Source of the DNA: Flavobacteriia bacterium
GTDB taxonomy: Bacteria > Bacteroidota > Bacteroidia > Flavobacteriales > Weeksellaceae
DNA: 46,583 nucleotides
Assembly (NCBI GenBank): GCA_019455045.1
Contig: JACFND010000015.1
Coordinates: 5,437-52,019, forward strand
Direction: 5' to 3'
Each line of letters begins with the position of its first letter. The first letter of the stretch is position 1. The notes below the pieces were generated by a model. The model made no database searches, was not told the DNA's origin, and worked only from the letters and a program-made list of their open reading frames with translations. Positions 8,782 to 17,177 of this stretch are shown here, piece by piece. Position numbers and translations under genes: made by a program.

Positions 8782-9792
8782 ATGGAAGCACTGTTGGAAG
8801 AAGCGACTGAAAAGCTTGAAAAAAAAGGATTTATAGATATTGAAATTCCGGAAGGCATTGATTTGATTGCCGAAATCAACCGGATGAGAAAAGAAAAAAA
8901 TGCGATCATTCTGGCGCATTATTATCAGATTCCCGAAATTCAGGACATCGCCGATTTTCTGGGCGACAGTCTTCAGCTGTCAAGAGCGGCTGCAGAAACC
9001 GATGCGGATATGATCGTTTTTTGCGGAGTTCATTTTATGGCTGAAGCTGCAAAAATTTTGAATCCGACCAAAAAAGTAGTTCTGCCCGATCTGAAGGCAG
9101 GCTGTTCGCTTGCCGATTCATGTACCGGTGAAGGATTGCGCGCGATGCGTGCAGAACATCCGAATGCAATCGTGGTCAGTTATATCAACTGCGATGCAGA
9201 CGTAAAAGCGGAAAGCGATATCATCGTGACTTCTTCAAATGCGAAAACTATTTTGGATTCGCTTCCTGCAGATCAGGAAATCATCTTTGCGCCCGACAAA
9301 AATCTGGGCAGATATCTGAACAAAGTGACCGGCAGAAATATGATTCTCTGGGACGGTTCATGTATAGTGCACGAAGCTTTTTCGCTTGAAAAAATTGCAA
9401 GACAATTGTCTGAACATCCGAATGCAAAACTGATTGCACATCCCGAAGCTGAAGAAGCGGTATTGAATGCATCTGATTTTATCGGTTCGACTTCAAGACT
9501 GCTCAACTTTATCAAAACAGACGAAGCCGAAGAATTTATCGTTGCTACAGAAGCCGGAATCCTTCACGAAATGCAGAAACTGGCTCCCGGAAAAAAACTG
9601 ATTCCGGCGATGACAGACGAAGACAACAGCTGCAACTGTTCCGAATGTTTCTTTATGAAACGAAATACGATCGAGAAAATCTATCTGTGTATGAAATATG
9701 AATTGCCCGAAATTCTGATCGACGAAGACCTGAGGGTAAGAGCAGAAAGATCGATCAACCGAATGATGGAATTGTCTGCACAGGTCAAGTAA
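8782..9792 (+). CDS. nadA: Quinolinate synthase A
   Basis: A 336-residue [4Fe-4S] enzyme condensing iminoaspartate and dihydroxyacetone phosphate to quinolinate in de novo NAD synthesis. Visible motifs are ILAHYYQIPEIQDIADFLGD, FCGVHFMAEAAKIL (Cys81), LPDLKAGCSLADSC (Cys108, Cys114), WDGSCIVHEAF (Cys194) and CNCSECFFMKRN (Cys284/286/289). Cys81, Cys194 and one of the last group fit the three cluster ligands. Length is normal. nadB and nadC are not adjacent. Two promoter-like words (TAAATTTG at 8713-8720 and TAATTTCG at 8730-8737) lie upstream, giving a leader of about 40-60 nt. The next gene begins 8 nt after the stop. Confidence 0.93.
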   Translation: MEALLEEATEKLEKKGFIDIEIPEGIDLIAEINRMRKEKNAIILAHYYQIPEIQDIADFLGDSLQLSRAAAETDADMIVFCGVHFMAEAAKILNPTKKVVLPDLKAGCSLADSCTGEGLRAMRAEHPNAIVVSYINCDADVKAESDIIVTSSNAKTILDSLPADQEIIFAPDKNLGRYLNKVTGRNMILWDGSCIVHEAFSLEKIARQLSEHPNAKLIAHPEAEEAVLNASDFIGSTSRLLNFIKTDEAEEFIVATEAGILHEMQKLAPGKKLIPAMTDEDNSCNCSECFFMKRNTIEKIYLCMKYELPEILIDEDLRVRAERSINRMMELSAQVK

Positions 9793-9800
9793 TTTAGAAA

Positions 9801-11081
9801 ATGAGAAAATTTTTATTTTGGATCCTGGTTTGGAGCTTTGCCGTCCAAATCCGGGCACAAAAATTTTATATTCCGTACAGAACCGGCGAACTGTTTGGTC
9901 TGGTGGACAACAGCGGAAAGACGGTCGTAGAGCCTCAATTTGACGTATTGGAACTGAATTACGGTGATGACGATTTCTGGCAGGGATACAAATACAAAAA
10001 CGCAAATGCATTTTCTACCCTGATTTACAAAGGAAAAATCATTCTTGAAAATCAGGAATACAGCGATTACCATATAAACAAAGATTTCATCAAAGCAGGG
10101 AAATATGTACTGACGCCCAACAATACAAAGTATGAATGGGAAGATGATTTCTATACACGCTACAATTTATTCACCTATTCAGGCAAAAAATTATTTACAG
10201 AAGATCAGATTGACATTTTGGAAAGTTTCCATGAATTTGAGAAAATAAGCGCTGAAACAGATGATTTGTTAATTGGTTCTTTTGATGAAAATGAGCTTTT
10301 TACGCTCCAGCTTTACAATAAGAAATCTCAAAAGTTTATCCGGACCATCCTTTCAAAAGTAAAATTTGAAGAAAAATTCAGTGCTGCAGATCTCACGGTT
10401 TCAATCATTTACAATACAAGTGACGGAAAACGAAAACAAATTGATATTCAACAGGATAAAAAGACCTTTAAAGTCAATTCCGATAAAGAAATCGAGCCGC
10501 TACAAGATGAATACGGTAAGCTGTTAGGCATGGAAAACCAAGACAGGGGTATATGGGGCGGTGAAGCGGCGCCTCCAAGACCAGGGCCAAAAGAAGAATA
10601 CAGTCCGCAGGAAGGCGAAACTGTCAAAAAATCAATACGTGAAGCAAAATACAAAGGCCGTAAATATTTTTTACCCAAAAAGAACAGTGAGCTGTATTTT
10701 ACTGAAAAGCGTTTTGACGGCAGGGATTACTATCATTTTTCGGTTTTCAAAGACGGAAAACAAGGTTTAAAACTTTACAATCGTGGTGAAATTTCCGAAG
10801 TCCTGCCTACCATCTATGATGAAATTTTCTGGGGAGATTGGGACAACTGGTTACAGGGTTCTGTTCTGAAAACAGGCGACAAATATGCATTAATCGTAAG
10901 AAACGCAAGACCCGGCGGACAAATTCCGGAGATCAGAACAGAAGCAGTCTTTGACCTGTTTCCAATGGCGGTCAGAATGAATTACGGACAGGAAGGTTTT
11001 GTTCTTATCAAACTCTTTGACGAAAACGGAAACTTTGTATGCTACGCAGACCAAAGCGGTAAAGAATACTATTCAGAGTAG
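9801..11081 (+). CDS. Exported WG-repeat-like protein of unknown function
   Basis: A 426-residue protein with a signal peptide (MRKFLFWILVWSFAVQIRAQ). Just after it, ELFGLVDNSGKTVVEPQFD fits the WG/KWG beta-repeat (x-G-L-V-D-x-x-G-x-x-V-x-P-x-F/Y-D). A weaker unit is near residues 315-345 (LPTIYDEIFW). The C-terminus (GFVLIKLFDENGNFVCYADQ) has a similar rhythm. No enzyme motif is visible. WG-repeat proteins are common in Bacteroidota and mostly uncharacterised. It starts 8 nt after nadA and is probably co-transcribed, but nothing links it to NAD synthesis. It ends 11 nt from the convergent Fic gene. Confidence 0.6.
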   Translation: MRKFLFWILVWSFAVQIRAQKFYIPYRTGELFGLVDNSGKTVVEPQFDVLELNYGDDDFWQGYKYKNANAFSTLIYKGKIILENQEYSDYHINKDFIKAGKYVLTPNNTKYEWEDDFYTRYNLFTYSGKKLFTEDQIDILESFHEFEKISAETDDLLIGSFDENELFTLQLYNKKSQKFIRTILSKVKFEEKFSAADLTVSIIYNTSDGKRKQIDIQQDKKTFKVNSDKEIEPLQDEYGKLLGMENQDRGIWGGEAAPPRPGPKEEYSPQEGETVKKSIREAKYKGRKYFLPKKNSELYFTEKRFDGRDYYHFSVFKDGKQGLKLYNRGEISEVLPTIYDEIFWGDWDNWLQGSVLKTGDKYALIVRNARPGGQIPEIRTEAVFDLFPMAVRMNYGQEGFVLIKLFDENGNFVCYADQSGKEYYSE

Positions 11082-11092
11082 TTTTGAATTAT

Positions 11093-11974
11093 TTAATCCT
11101 TAAAATTCTCATCAATCATCCATTTTCCTTTCAGTCGAAAAGCAGGGATGGTCTGTCGTTTCGCTTTGTTTGCAGCAATATTGCCCTTAATACCCTTGTT
11201 TTTGGCCCAAACAGAAAGCGGAATTATCTTTTTTGCAGTAAGCATTGTCATTCTTTTATGCAAAGATTCAATTAACAGCAAAGCAAAAAGCTGGCTGAAT
11301 CCGTTGTAATTCATCGTTACCGGATAATTAGAAAATAATGGATAATAATCACTTCTTTTACTTTTGCTTTGAACGATTATGGGCGGAAGACCAATATGCA
11401 TCAATTGCAGATTGATCAGCAATCGCCCCATTCTGCCATTTCCGTCCAAAAATGGATGTATGGTTTCAAATTCAGCATGGAAATGAGCAATTTTATCCAG
11501 AAAATAAGTTTGGTTATCCGAATTATATTCAGCCACCAATTCTTCCATAAGATTTGGAACAAACAAAGGATTTGCTCCCAAATGATTCCCAACCCTTACC
11601 CATTCTTTTCCGCTTCTCCACCTTCCGGCAATGCTGTTGTCTATGTTTGTCACCAATTTTTTGTGCAGATCCAAAATCAAATCAGCGGTCAGTTTCTGAA
11701 AAGGCTTTTCAAGCAACTCCCGGGTAATTTCAGCTAAATTTTTTGCTTCAAAAATTTCACGAATGCTCACACTTCTGTTCAATTCTCCATTTGCCAGAAT
11801 TATTTCGGTATCTTCCAAACTAAGGGTTGAATTCTCAATGGCATTGGAGTTATAAACCATTTCAGGAATTTCTGCCAGCGCAATCTCTTTCAGAAACACA
11901 GCATTTCCGGTTGAAAGAATGGCGTATTCCTGTCGCAGTGAATCAATTTTATCCCGAACAGATTGATAAAGCAT
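11093..11974 (-). CDS. Fic-family protein (predicted AMP transferase) with N-terminal inhibitory helix
   Basis: A 293-residue Fic/DOC protein. The active-site motif HPFLDGNGRMGR (residues 173-184) is complete, with catalytic His173. The autoinhibitory motif (S/T)xxxE(G/N) is present as SNAIEN at residues 43-48, defining a class II Fic whose own N-terminal helix blocks ATP binding. The C-terminal part (LTAKKIIPLSVWAKNKGIKG) looks like a small winged-helix or SAM-like module seen in many stand-alone Fic proteins. Such enzymes transfer AMP to hydroxyl side chains of target proteins, and targets cannot be read from sequence. No antitoxin gene is adjacent, as expected for class II. Confidence 0.87.
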   Translation of the reverse strand: MLYQSVRDKIDSLRQEYAILSTGNAVFLKEIALAEIPEMVYNSNAIENSTLSLEDTEIILANGELNRSVSIREIFEAKNLAEITRELLEKPFQKLTADLILDLHKKLVTNIDNSIAGRWRSGKEWVRVGNHLGANPLFVPNLMEELVAEYNSDNQTYFLDKIAHFHAEFETIHPFLDGNGRMGRLLINLQLMHIGLPPIIVQSKSKRSDYYPLFSNYPVTMNYNGFSQLFALLLIESLHKRMTMLTAKKIIPLSVWAKNKGIKGNIAANKAKRQTIPAFRLKGKWMIDENFKD

Positions 11975-12009
11975 CTTTTCTTAATTTAAAATAAAGATAC
12001 AAAAACACA

Positions 12010-12045
12010 CCGTGAAAAAGTATATTTTCTAACGCCTTTTCACGG
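12010..12045 (-). terminator. Stem-loop downstream of the deiminase gene
   Basis: Perfect 9-bp arms CCGTGAAAA (12010-12018) and TTTTCACGG (12037-12045) with an 18-nt loop, about 54 nt past the deiminase stop on the minus strand. Only a short T-rich tail follows, so termination is plausible but not certain. Confidence 0.45.
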
Positions 12046-12098
12046 CATTTCTGTTATTTTCTTTTTTTCTCTCCGTTTTGGGAGGAATTTCTGAAGAC

Positions 12099-13835
12099 TT
12101 ATTTTACGACAAGCTTCCTTGTCACTTTTCCAAATTCACCTTCGAAATTCACAATGTAAACGCCGTTCCAGGATGAATTCAAAATCAAGGTGATTTTTCC
12201 GTCTGCATTTTCAATCGCGTTCTGATAAATTTTCTGTCCGGTCAGATTGTAAATTGAAATATTCACTTTGCCGGGAATATCTTTCAATTCAAAATGGACT
12301 TTGTCTTTTGCCGGATTTGGATAGGGTCCTTTGATGTTCTGTGAAGCCCATTCGGAAGTGGACATTGCGTTCACGGTGAAAGTCCAGTATCCCTCGGGCG
12401 CAGGCATAGGACGTGCTATTGATTTTCCGGAATTGGCTTCTGCCCAAATGTAATAATCAATTTCTTCCGAATCGGCAGGAACCGTCAGTTCAGCCAGCCA
12501 GTTATCATCCGAAACATTTGTCATAGCAGCTTCCTGAAAGGCAGTTTCGCCGGCTTGTCTCCAAAAAACTTTGGCCTGTGCGACTCCCGAAATATGTTTG
12601 ATTTGTGCTTCTACGGGAATATTGGAATACGTTCCGACTTCTCTTAATTTCTCATGAACAATCCACAACGGATCAGCTACACCAACGGTATGTGTGATAC
12701 AATGAATTGCTCCGCTTGAATTGATCAAAGGTTCGTCTGAATTGTCCACATCAATGCCCACAATCCTATAGCCCGGCATTGCCTCCTCCCAAATTTGAAG
12801 CGCTTCTGCGTCAACTTCCGGCCGATAAGTCGGCACCAAAACCGTTTTGTTCAGAATCAGGGCGTTGGTATAAGTCCGGTAGGCACCACCGTTATTGGGA
12901 TATTGCCCGCCGGAGCTTGGCGGAGCCGGAATCCATTTGATTTCATAATCATTCCCAAACGGCGTTTGAAATGTACCGGTGATGTAATTGATGTTTTCTT
13001 CAATCTGCGGTCCGTCTGCAACTCCTTCGGGATATTTGCTCACCAAAATCGTTTCTTCGTCGAGCAGTTTCATGTGCATATCGATGTGGTGAATCACGTC
13101 ATAGGGCAGGGTTTCCATCTTCCGGTACGAGTTAATTCCCATATAATCATGCACAATCTGATCAATTTCAGCTTCGGTTTTGGGTGATACGCCATAAGGG
13201 TTCCCTGCCTCATTCTCTTCCAGAATTAATTCAGAAGCAAAGGCATTGCCCAATCCGTCTGACATAAAATTTCCTCCGGTATTGACCAAATCAGCCGGAG
13301 CTGTATCGGTAACATAAAGCGGAATATCCAAATAATCGGCGACGGCAGCAGGCATGATATTGTCCAAAGGCCGCGGCCGATTGTAAATCCAATCAATGTA
13401 GGCCAATTCTCCCACATCGTTAGTATAAACGGTATTGGCCGAATAATCCCTGATCCAGATGCTGTTTGAACCGGTGTTCAAAAACTCCACGTTGGTCATA
13501 TCAATTCCGTTTGAGGTCAGATAATTTGCAACAGCAGACTGATTTTGGGTTACGATGATCACTTTGCATTCGTCAATTGCCGCCTCCACAATCTGACGCT
13601 GTATATTTTGAAAATTTGGAGTCCAGCGCAACAACAAATACTCCACTTCTTCCCACTGAGCAGCCGTCCGTACAGGCGATGAAGGCGGTGGCGTATACTG
13701 AGTCCCGGTGAACTGATAACTTGAAATCAGGTTTTGTTCTTCCGGCGTTAATCCTTTTGGAAGAAATTCCTGCGCATGTAAATTGGCAGAAAAACCAAGA
13801 AAACCGAATACGATTAACAGATAAAATTTTCTCAT
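12099..13835 (-). CDS. T9SS-secreted peptidylarginine-deiminase-like protein (agmatine deiminase family)
   Basis: A 578-residue protein with a signal peptide (residues 1-21), a guanidino-group-modifying pentein domain (about 55-390), an Ig-like domain (about 410-490) and a type A T9SS sorting domain (about 500-578, starting GPYPNPAKDKVHFEL). Catalytic residues fit the PF04371 family: Asp130 in WIRDY, His250-x-Asp252 in HHIDMHM, and Cys379 in SSGAIHC. This domain order matches Porphyromonas gingivalis PPAD, which converts C-terminal peptidyl-Arg to citrulline. An R-P-R at 153-155 (YNRPRP) has the spacing of PPAD Arg152/Arg154, which bind the substrate carboxylate. Plain agmatine deiminase is cytoplasmic and lacks the Ig and sorting domains. 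Activity is inferred. Confidence 0.85.
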   Translation of the reverse strand: MRKFYLLIVFGFLGFSANLHAQEFLPKGLTPEEQNLISSYQFTGTQYTPPPSSPVRTAAQWEEVEYLLLRWTPNFQNIQRQIVEAAIDECKVIIVTQNQSAVANYLTSNGIDMTNVEFLNTGSNSIWIRDYSANTVYTNDVGELAYIDWIYNRPRPLDNIMPAAVADYLDIPLYVTDTAPADLVNTGGNFMSDGLGNAFASELILEENEAGNPYGVSPKTEAEIDQIVHDYMGINSYRKMETLPYDVIHHIDMHMKLLDEETILVSKYPEGVADGPQIEENINYITGTFQTPFGNDYEIKWIPAPPSSGGQYPNNGGAYRTYTNALILNKTVLVPTYRPEVDAEALQIWEEAMPGYRIVGIDVDNSDEPLINSSGAIHCITHTVGVADPLWIVHEKLREVGTYSNIPVEAQIKHISGVAQAKVFWRQAGETAFQEAAMTNVSDDNWLAELTVPADSEEIDYYIWAEANSGKSIARPMPAPEGYWTFTVNAMSTSEWASQNIKGPYPNPAKDKVHFELKDIPGKVNISIYNLTGQKIYQNAIENADGKITLILNSSWNGVYIVNFEGEFGKVTRKLVVK

Positions 13836-13914
13836 TTGTGTTGAATTAATGTCCTAATTTAGAAATATTTGATTGGATTTGATGCGTTTTAAATCAATTT
13901 TCAATTTTTCAAAC

Positions 13915-13922
13915 TAAATTCG
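13915..13922 (+). promoter_or_regulatory. -7-like box immediately before rsmI
   Basis: TAAATTCG matches TAnnTTTG with one change and ends 4 nt before the ATG at 13927, suggesting a leaderless rsmI transcript. Confidence 0.4.
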
Positions 13923-13926
13923 CCAC

Positions 13927-14604
13927 ATGGCCGGAAAACTCTATTTGGTTCCCACACCTGTCGGAAATTTAAAAGACATGACGTTCAGAGCGATTGAAAC
14001 ACTGAATGAATCGGATTTGATTTTGGCTGAAGATACGCGCACCAGCGGCATACTGCTGAAACATTATGATATTTCGACCCAAATGCGGTCTTATCACATG
14101 CACAATGAACATCAGATTACCCAAGAAATCATCGGTCTGCTCAAAGAAGGAAAAACGATTTCGCTGATTACTGATGCCGGCTCACCCGGAATTTCGGATC
14201 CCGGATTTTTGCTGACTCGTGCCTGTGTTGAAAATGGTATCGAAGTAATTGCACTGCCCGGTGCAACCGCTTTTGTTCCGGCCTTGACGGTTTCGGGTCT
14301 GATTTCAAACGAATTTGTATTTATCGGATTTCTTCCGGTCAAAAAAGGAAGACAGACCAAACTCAACGAGCTGAAAGAAGAAAAACGGACAATGATTTTT
14401 TATGAATCACCGCACAAGATTTCAAAAACGCTCAAAGATCTGTCAGAATATTTCGGCAGTGACCGAAAAGCAAGTCTGTCGAGAGAGATCTCAAAGAAAT
14501 TTGAGGAAACGCTGAGAGGAAGTCTGGAAGAACTCCATCAAATCTCGGAACAGAGAAATCTGAAAGGCGAGATGGTGCTGACGGTTGAGGGGAAAATTGA
14601 ATAA
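13927..14604 (+). CDS. rsmI: 16S rRNA (cytidine(1402)-2'-O)-methyltransferase
   Basis: A 225-residue tetrapyrrole-methylase-fold protein that 2'-O-methylates C1402 of 16S rRNA in the ribosomal P site. Motifs: GKLYLVPTPVGNLKDMTFRA, AEDTRTSGILLKHY, the SAM-loop region ITDAGSPGISDPGF, VIALPGATAFVPAL, FIGFLP and FYESPHKI. It lacks the extra C-terminal domain of the longer E. coli protein (about 285 residues). The ATG is preceded by a -7-like box 4 nt upstream. It is transcribed divergently from the deiminase gene. Confidence 0.93.
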   Translation: MAGKLYLVPTPVGNLKDMTFRAIETLNESDLILAEDTRTSGILLKHYDISTQMRSYHMHNEHQITQEIIGLLKEGKTISLITDAGSPGISDPGFLLTRACVENGIEVIALPGATAFVPALTVSGLISNEFVFIGFLPVKKGRQTKLNELKEEKRTMIFYESPHKISKTLKDLSEYFGSDRKASLSREISKKFEETLRGSLEELHQISEQRNLKGEMVLTVEGKIE

Positions 14605-14724
14605 ACGTTTAACCCATATAATCTGAAAAATGTTTTTTTAAAATCTTTCTTCCGGATTTGAAGAAACACCAATATAAAATTTATCTAAACTTTGAGAATA
14701 TAAAATGTACAAATAATACATAAC

Positions 14725-14753
14725 AAAAAAATCCTGGAAATACCAGGATTTTT
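14725..14753 (-). terminator. Intrinsic terminator of tRNA-Val
   Basis: Stem ATCCTGG (14731-14737) with CCAGGAT (14743-14749), loop of 5 nt, flanked by A and T runs on both sides. It directly follows the tRNA 3' end on the minus strand. Confidence 0.75.
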
Positions 14754-14754
14754 G

Positions 14755-14829
14755 TGGGAGCAGAGGGGTTCGAACCCCCGACCCTCTGCTTGTAAGGCAG
14801 ATGCTCTGAACCAGCTGAGCTATGCTCCC
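14755..14829 (-). tRNA. tRNA-Val (UAC)
   Basis: A 75-nt cloverleaf on the minus strand: 7-bp acceptor stem GGGAGCA/TGCTCCC with discriminator A, D arm GCTC...GAGC, anticodon arm TCTGC-CTTACAA-GCAGA giving anticodon TAC, and T arm GGGGG-TTCGAAC-CCC. CCA is not encoded. A perfect terminator follows. A decayed partial copy lies immediately upstream. Confidence 0.95.
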
Positions 14830-14842
14830 TATTTTTTTTATA

Positions 14843-14914
14843 TCTCATCGATTCGACACCCCGACTCTTCCGACTGGAAGTCGGAATGCTCTGAACCAGC
14901 TGAGCTATGCTCCC
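14843..14914 (-). pseudogene. Decayed tRNA-like copy beside tRNA-Val
   Basis: The first 29 nt on the minus strand (complement 14886-14914) are identical to the first 29 nt of tRNA-Val (acceptor 5' strand plus D arm). After that comes a strong 8-bp hairpin TTCCGACT/AGTCGGAA with a TCC loop, then TCGGGGTGTCGAATCG, a remnant of a T arm that no longer pairs. No 3' acceptor strand can pair with GGGAGCA; the sequence runs into an A-rich stretch. It may come from recombination between two tRNA genes (the anticodon arm would read TCC, Gly-like, if forced). It is not expected to give a functional tRNA. Confidence 0.65.
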
Positions 14915-15045
14915 GTTTTATTGAACTTATCCGCTCAAAAAGGGACTGCAAATATAAGTTCAATTTTTAGTTCTGCAAATAATTTCAGCAAATTTGGACA
15001 ATTTTTTTTTAAGACTTAATTTCGCCGCCTGAACCATAACCGAAT

Positions 15046-15723
15046 ATGGGAAAAAACAAACTGAAAAGGTTCGCCGAAAACAAGACTTTTGACAATGTAT
15101 TTCAGCCCAAAAGGGATGAGATGATTTGCGGTTTCGAACTGAAAGGAAACTGGAACAAAACGGTTTTTAAAAACAATCATCCGATCGTGCTCGAACTCGG
15201 CTGCGGAAAAGGTGAATATACAGTCGCTTTGGCCGAAAAATATCCTGAGAAAAATTTTATCGGAATCGATATCAAAGGCGCAAGATTCTGGAGAGGTGCA
15301 AAAACAGCCATTGAAAATAATCTGCCCAATGCCGCTTTTCTCAGAACTCAAATCGAGCTGGTTGATTATGCATTTGCAGAAAATGAGGTCAGCGAGATCT
15401 GGATTACTTTTCCCGATCCTCAGATCAAATACAGACGAACAAAACACAGACTGACACATCCTGAATTTTTAAAGAAATACAAACGGATTCTGAAGAAAAA
15501 CGGTCTGATCCACCTCAAAACCGACAGCGAATTTTTGCACGGTTATACACACGGAATCCTTCAGCTGCTCGGTCATCCGGTGCTGATTTCGAGCCACGAT
15601 GTGTATCATCCCGACAACCGCGAACTGCCCGAAGAAATCACATCGGTTCAAACATTTTATGAAAAACGCTTTCTGGAAGAAAATAAAAAAATTACGTACA
15701 TTCGTTTCAAATTGAACGATTAA
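15046..15723 (+). CDS. trmB: tRNA (guanine-N7-)-methyltransferase
   Basis: A 225-residue Rossmann-fold methyltransferase that makes m7G46 in tRNA variable loops. SAM motif I is VLELGCGKGEYTVALAEKYP. NFIGIDIKGARFWRGAKTA follows, and the family signature is EIWITFPDPQIKYRRTKHRL, with HPEFLKKYKRILKKNGLIHLKTD and, near the C-terminus, T-x-YE (VQTFYEKRFLE). The leader has a -7-like TAATTTCG at 15017-15024, 21 nt upstream of the ATG. It ends 5 nt before the first M28 peptidase gene, so read-through is likely. Confidence 0.93.
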   Translation: MGKNKLKRFAENKTFDNVFQPKRDEMICGFELKGNWNKTVFKNNHPIVLELGCGKGEYTVALAEKYPEKNFIGIDIKGARFWRGAKTAIENNLPNAAFLRTQIELVDYAFAENEVSEIWITFPDPQIKYRRTKHRLTHPEFLKKYKRILKKNGLIHLKTDSEFLHGYTHGILQLLGHPVLISSHDVYHPDNRELPEEITSVQTFYEKRFLEENKKITYIRFKLND

Positions 15724-15728
15724 TTCCA

Positions 15729-17003
15729 ATGAAAAAAATTTTTAGCCCATTGATATTTTCTTTGGGAATCCTCCTTTCGGCACAGACCAGCGGACCTTTC
15801 ACAACAGCAAACGAACATACAGAAACCGTCGACAGCCGCAATGCTGCAATGGTTCTTGATTTCACCATCGATCAGGATGCATTTGTCAATCAGTGTATTT
15901 CCCAGGTCAATGTTGACAATATTGCAAACACGATCGTTACGCTTGAAAATTACGGAACCCGTTTTCATACCAAACCATCTGGTGTTCAGGCTTCTCACGA
16001 TATCAAAAACTGGTGGCAGGCTTTGGTCGATGATGCCGGACGGACAGATATTTCGGTTGAGGAATTCAATCACGGATTTACCAATCAGGTTTCGGTGATT
16101 GTGACCATTCCCGGCAGTGTTTCACCTGACGAAATCGTTGTGATCGGCGGTCATTTGGACTGCGGTGATTACTGGATTCAGGATTTTGCACCCGGCGCTG
16201 ACGACAATGCTTCGGGAATTGCAACACTGACCGAGACTCTGAGAATATTGCTTGCCAATAATTTTCATCCGAAAAAAACAGTTCAGATCATGGGTTATGC
16301 TGCTGAAGAAATCGGTTTGTACGGTTCGGCCGATATTGCAGAAACCTACAAAAATCAATCAAAAAATGTGCTGGCGGTGCTTCAGTTGGATATGACCAAT
16401 TACAAAGGTTCAAGTTTTGACACCGCGATCAACAACGACGGTGCTTATACTTCAGCCGAATTGAATCTGTTTCTGATTGATCTGCTCGAACATTACAATT
16501 CTTCGGGCGATCATATCATCACCTACGGTTTTTCAAAATGCAATTACGCCTGCTCAGACCATGCGAGCTGGACGCAAAACGGTTTCAATGCTTCATTCAC
16601 GATGGAATCCGCATTTGAAGATTCAAATCCGAATATCCATACGACCAATGATACCTTTGCGGCGATGGGCAACGATGCTTCACATTCTGCCAAATTTGTA
16701 AAAATCGCATTGGAATTTGTCATTGAAATTGCAAAATCATCAAATCTTTCAACAGCCGATCTGAATGCGCCAAAACTTCAAATTGCAATTGATCAGAGAG
16801 ATCTTGTTTATCGGTTTGATAATTTTAACGGTCAGCTGGATTCGGTTGTAATTTTCGGTTCGGACGGTCAGAAAATCAAATCGGTTGAAAAACCCGATAA
16901 CAACGGAAAAATTTCAATGAAATCAGTTCCTGCCGGTGCTTATGTTGCAATTTTTAAAGATTCAAACGGAAAGAATTTCTCGAAAAAATTCCTGCTGAAA
17001 TAA
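15729..17003 (+). CDS. T9SS-secreted M28 aminopeptidase, short-prodomain paralog
   Basis: A 424-residue protein: signal peptide (about 1-20), a short pre-catalytic region, an M28 zinc peptidase domain, and a type A T9SS sorting domain in the last 75 residues (ending NFSKKFLLK). The di-zinc ligands can be read: His in GGHLDCGDY, bridging Asp in APGADDNASG, Glu-Glu in GYAAEEIGLYGSADIAE, Asp in QLDMTNYKG and His in NPNIHTTNDTF. It resembles secreted leucyl aminopeptidases of the Vibrio proteolyticus type. Compared with the tandem paralog downstream it lacks about 60 residues between the signal peptide and LDFTIDQDA. It starts 5 nt after trmB. Confidence 0.88.
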   Translation: MKKIFSPLIFSLGILLSAQTSGPFTTANEHTETVDSRNAAMVLDFTIDQDAFVNQCISQVNVDNIANTIVTLENYGTRFHTKPSGVQASHDIKNWWQALVDDAGRTDISVEEFNHGFTNQVSVIVTIPGSVSPDEIVVIGGHLDCGDYWIQDFAPGADDNASGIATLTETLRILLANNFHPKKTVQIMGYAAEEIGLYGSADIAETYKNQSKNVLAVLQLDMTNYKGSSFDTAINNDGAYTSAELNLFLIDLLEHYNSSGDHIITYGFSKCNYACSDHASWTQNGFNASFTMESAFEDSNPNIHTTNDTFAAMGNDASHSAKFVKIALEFVIEIAKSSNLSTADLNAPKLQIAIDQRDLVYRFDNFNGQLDSVVIFGSDGQKIKSVEKPDNNGKISMKSVPAGAYVAIFKDSNGKNFSKKFLLK

Positions 17004-17146
17004 TCTGGCTGAATTCATTTAAAGTCAAAAAATCTTAAAACAGTCATTGTCAATTCACATTTATAATTGACTTTATGGCTGATGCTGAAAGTATTTTGAA
17101 TTTTTAAATAATTTCAAAAAAAACTTTCGGAAAAAATAATTATACT

Positions 17147-17154
17147 TACTTTCG
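17147..17154 (+). promoter_or_regulatory. -7-like box before second M28 gene
   Basis: TACTTTCG is one change from TAnnTTTG and lies 11 nt before ATG 17166 and 23 nt before ATG 17178. The second M28 gene therefore probably has its own promoter. Confidence 0.4.
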
Positions 17155-17177
17155 TAGTCCATCAAATGATTAACACA

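Noticed and set aside
9493..10011. Antisense frame (172 aa) spanning nadA and the WG-repeat gene
   Set aside because: It crosses two well-supported sense genes and resembles nothing.
14843..14914. Second functional tRNA
   Set aside because: Anticodon arm could be forced to TCC, but the T arm does not pair and the 3' acceptor strand is missing.
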